Assembly: GCA_047975215.1 (NCBI GenBank)
Contig: JBKEDD010000112.1
Location: 1 to 64,000 of the forward strand
DNA length: 64,000 nt
Reading direction: 5' to 3'
Source: JAGRMG01 sp047975215
GTDB lineage: Bacteria > Pseudomonadota > Alphaproteobacteria > Rhodobacterales > Rhodobacteraceae
Below, in pieces: positions 62,470 to 64,000 of the stretch; positions within the stretch are counted from its first letter, which is position 1; each line of letters begins with the position of its first letter. The notes under the pieces are model-generated. The model did no database searches and was not told the origin of the DNA. It saw only the letters and a program-made list of their open reading frames with translations. A program made the translations under genes and the position numbers.

Positions 62470-62510
62470 AACGGGCATGTCCGCCAGCCATGCGCGGCGG
62501 CATGTCCGTT
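62470..62510. terminator. Imperfect hairpin between convergent genes
   Basis: AACGGGCATG-T-CCGCC pairs with GGCGGCATGTCCGTT through a 10-nt loop with one bulge and one G-U pair. It lies between the vWA stop (62457) and the stop of the minus-strand membrane protein gene (62534). Confidence 0.45.
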
Positions 62511-62533
62511 CGTTTCGCCCATGCGGCTTGCGG

Positions 62534-63367
62534 TCAGGCGACCGGCACCGCATCGGTATTGGCATAGGTGCGGCGGCGCTTCTTCTCGATCAGTTCCGCG
62601 ATCCGCATCATCGCGATGCCGCGCAGGATCATGCTGGCAGGCACGAAGGCCCACGCGCAGATTGTCCAGATCATCGTTCGCGGTTCGGTCAGCGGCAATT
62701 GCCAGATCAGTTCCGAGCCGGCCTTGATCACGGCCGGGATGAGAAACGGAAGCAATACGCCCGTGATGACGTTAAGCCGCCCGTCCCGTTTCAACCGGCC
62801 GACCACATCGCCGCCGGTGGTAGGATCGAACAGCGGCAGGTTCACCCACACGTTGAAGGCGCCGTTGCCGGTCGGCCAGCCCCGCACCCGCACCGTGAAC
62901 AGAAACGCCACCACGGTAATCAGCGCAATGATATAGGAAATGCTGGCCGCGACCCGCACCGACTGAACCGACAACGCCGAAGCCCCTTCGGGCAACATCA
63001 GCACCACAAGGCGCACCGGCGAATAGGGAAAGTCAGCCCAGTTTCCGATCAGCACGCCGAAACCGGCGAATATCGCCGTCAGGTTGGTCGGCTCAAAGCG
63101 GTGTTTGGTGATCAGCGACAGACACAGAACCATGACGAACAGCGCCGTGAACCGCATCCGGTTCAGCGGCGGCGCATCGCGGAATCCGACATAGCTGGGA
63201 AAATTGGAATTGTACTCGGCGAAGGTCAGCATCGCGGCGATGATCGCCACAAGAAGCACGATTTCCGGCGCGTCGGAGGTATTGCCGGGCAACAGGATCG
63301 AGGGGGTCGCGACCAGCAGAGCCACCAATAATGCGCGCATGACCGCGCCTGATATGCGTGCAAACAC
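62534..63367 (-). CDS. Integral membrane protein of unknown function
   Basis: A 277-residue protein with about seven hydrophobic segments (for example SGAVMRALLVALLVATPSIL, EIVLLVAIIAAMLTFAEY, TALFVMVLCLSLIT, SYIIALITVVAFLFTV). Several polar loops carry conserved-looking RFEPTNLTAIFAGFG and NVWVNLPLFDPTTGGDVVGR. It ends with a Lys/Arg-rich tail (EKKRRRTYAN). GTG at 63367 is chosen because AAGGGA lies 8 bases before it; ATG at 63340 is the alternative. The family was not recognised. Confidence 0.75.
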   Translation of the reverse strand: MFARISGAVMRALLVALLVATPSILLPGNTSDAPEIVLLVAIIAAMLTFAEYNSNFPSYVGFRDAPPLNRMRFTALFVMVLCLSLITKHRFEPTNLTAIFAGFGVLIGNWADFPYSPVRLVVLMLPEGASALSVQSVRVAASISYIIALITVVAFLFTVRVRGWPTGNGAFNVWVNLPLFDPTTGGDVVGRLKRDGRLNVITGVLLPFLIPAVIKAGSELIWQLPLTEPRTMIWTICAWAFVPASMILRGIAMMRIAELIEKKRRRTYANTDAVPVA

Positions 63368-63696
63368 TGTCCGATCCCTTCAAACTGGACAGGCCGATGC
63401 GTCGCCGGGCCCTTGTTCCAACTTGATGCCGCCCATAGGGGCGGCCTGCCTCATTTTGGCCCCATTTGTGCCGCCATTCGGCCATTTCCTCAAGCTGTTC
63501 GACCACGAGAGCGCCGATTTGAGGCAAAACAATGGAAAAACTGGTGCGACTTTGCATCAATGCGGGTGTCGCGTTGCGATTCTGCAGGGGCCAGCCACCA
63601 GATGTTGTGAAACAGGGCAGACGAACACGACAATCGCAGGACGGGCCGCCGCCGGGGCGCGGCCCGTTTATTCATTTAGCATGGTTTGCGCGTTAG
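63368..63696. other. Intergenic region, membrane protein gene to leuD
   Basis: This 329-base stretch contains the promoter of the membrane protein gene and the leuD 3' region. An ACGGGCCGC / GCGGCCCGT hairpin (63642-63668) with an A/T-rich flank lies 28 bases beyond the leuD stop. A 54-codon plus-strand frame from 63532 (MEKLVRLCINAGVALRF, then Arg/Pro-rich) was seen but is unconvincing. Confidence 0.5.
63642..63668. terminator. Hairpin downstream of leuD
   Basis: ACGGGCCGC and GCGGCCCGT form a 9-bp stem with a 9-nt loop beyond the leuD stop. On the plus strand it is followed by TTATTCATTT; on the leuD (minus) strand no T-run follows. Confidence 0.45.
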
Positions 63697-64000
63697 TCAG
63701 ACCCAGGGGCGTTCGGCCGCCGCCCGCGCCTCGAAGCTTTCGATGGCGGCCGCCTTTTCCAGCGTCAGGCCGATATCGTCCAGCCCGTTGAGCAGGCAGT
63801 GCTTCTTGAAGGCATCGACCTCGAAGGCGATACTGCCGCCGTCGGGGCCGGTGATAGTCTGGTTTTCCAGATCGACGGTCAGCACCGCATTGGCGCCGCG
63901 CTCGGCGTCGTCCATCAGCTTGTCCACGTCCTCCTGCGGCAACACGATGGGCAGGATGCCGTTCTTGAAGCAGTTGTTGAAGAAGATGTCGGCAAAGCTG
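63697..64000 (-). CDS. leuD: 3-isopropylmalate dehydratase small subunit, 3' end
   Basis: Only the C-terminal 100 residues are present; the start is beyond base 64000. LeuD with LeuC isomerises 3-isopropylmalate in leucine synthesis. The visible SFADIFFNNCFKNGILPI is the conserved swivel-domain motif of LeuD, followed by LPQEDVDKLMDD, a beta-rich stretch with GPDGGSIAFEVDAF, and KKHCLLNGLDDIGLTLE near the end, all as in the bacterial small subunit. LeuC should lie upstream, outside the window. Confidence 0.95.
   Translation of the reverse strand, partial: SFADIFFNNCFKNGILPIVLPQEDVDKLMDDAERGANAVLTVDLENQTITGPDGGSIAFEVDAFKKHCLLNGLDDIGLTLEKAAAIESFEARAAAERPWV

Noticed and set aside
63532..63696. 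A 54-codon plus-strand frame beginning MEKLVRLCINAGVALRF
   Set aside because: The second half is Arg/Gln/Pro-rich and the frame runs straight into the leuD end; not convincing as a gene.

Overview
The window is about 66% G+C chromosomal DNA from an alphaproteobacterium, most probably Rhodobacteraceae (Roseobacter/Paracoccus side). The reasons are gene content and order typical of that family: odhB-MAPEG-lpdA, folC-accD-CPBP protease, gpmI-envC-ctpA, mbfA, DUF1523, DUF6478, DUF6638 and GT14/DUF5928 genes. It also carries the intergenic repeat containing CCCCAAATATCCC that I associate with Rhodobacterales. Coding density is high. I see no insertion sequence, prophage, CRISPR array, tRNA or rRNA.

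Layout. 1-3.1 kb: end of the 2-oxoglutarate dehydrogenase cluster (odhB 3' end, MAPEG protein, lpdA) and a small membrane protein. 3.1-11 kb: FMN reductase, smpB, cytochrome c'-like protein, glutathione-dependent formaldehyde oxidation (frmA, and fghA 3.5 kb away), a NYN-domain protein, a TetR regulator divergent from the iron exporter mbfA, an AEC permease and a DUF188 protein. 11-17.9 kb: ornithine cyclodeaminase family protein, MFS transporter, zapE, then folC-accD-CPBP protease on the minus strand. 17.9-22.4 kb: a large ABC-like protein with a degenerate nucleotide-binding domain and a C-terminal cyclic-nucleotide-binding domain, divergent from DUF6478 and a small unknown protein. 22.5-27.9 kb: ctpA, envC-like and gpmI, then DUF2478 and NnrU. 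27.9-35.3 kb: a betaine-type ABC transporter divergent from a Rieske oxygenase and two SDR dehydrogenases, probably one uptake-and-catabolism unit. 35.3-43 kb: the nucleoside salvage operon cdd-deoA-deoB, maeB, and prpE with TTTGCAAA operator candidates. 43.4-47.7 kb: amidase, and a sulfotransferase divergent from a GT14 glycosyltransferase. 47.7-54.6 kb: a seven-gene minus-strand cluster of largely unknown function (coiled-coil protein, small membrane proteins, AAA ATPase, DUF6638, DUF1523), the best candidate for an undescribed system. 54.7-64 kb: cupin, creatinase, gabD, a NIDO-RTX protein, an ECF sigma factor coupled to a membrane vWA protein, a membrane protein, and the 3' end of leuD.

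How genes work together. FrmA and FghA form consecutive steps of formaldehyde detoxification. The 3' end of odhB and lpdA encode E2 and E3 of a 2-oxoacid dehydrogenase complex. Cdd, DeoA and DeoB form a nucleoside-to-pentose-phosphate route. MaeB, PrpE and GabD feed C3/C4 acids into central metabolism, and maeB and prpE each have recognisable operator-like sites. MbfA sits behind an Irr-box-like sequence. Product names are assigned by reading motifs; no database search was run.
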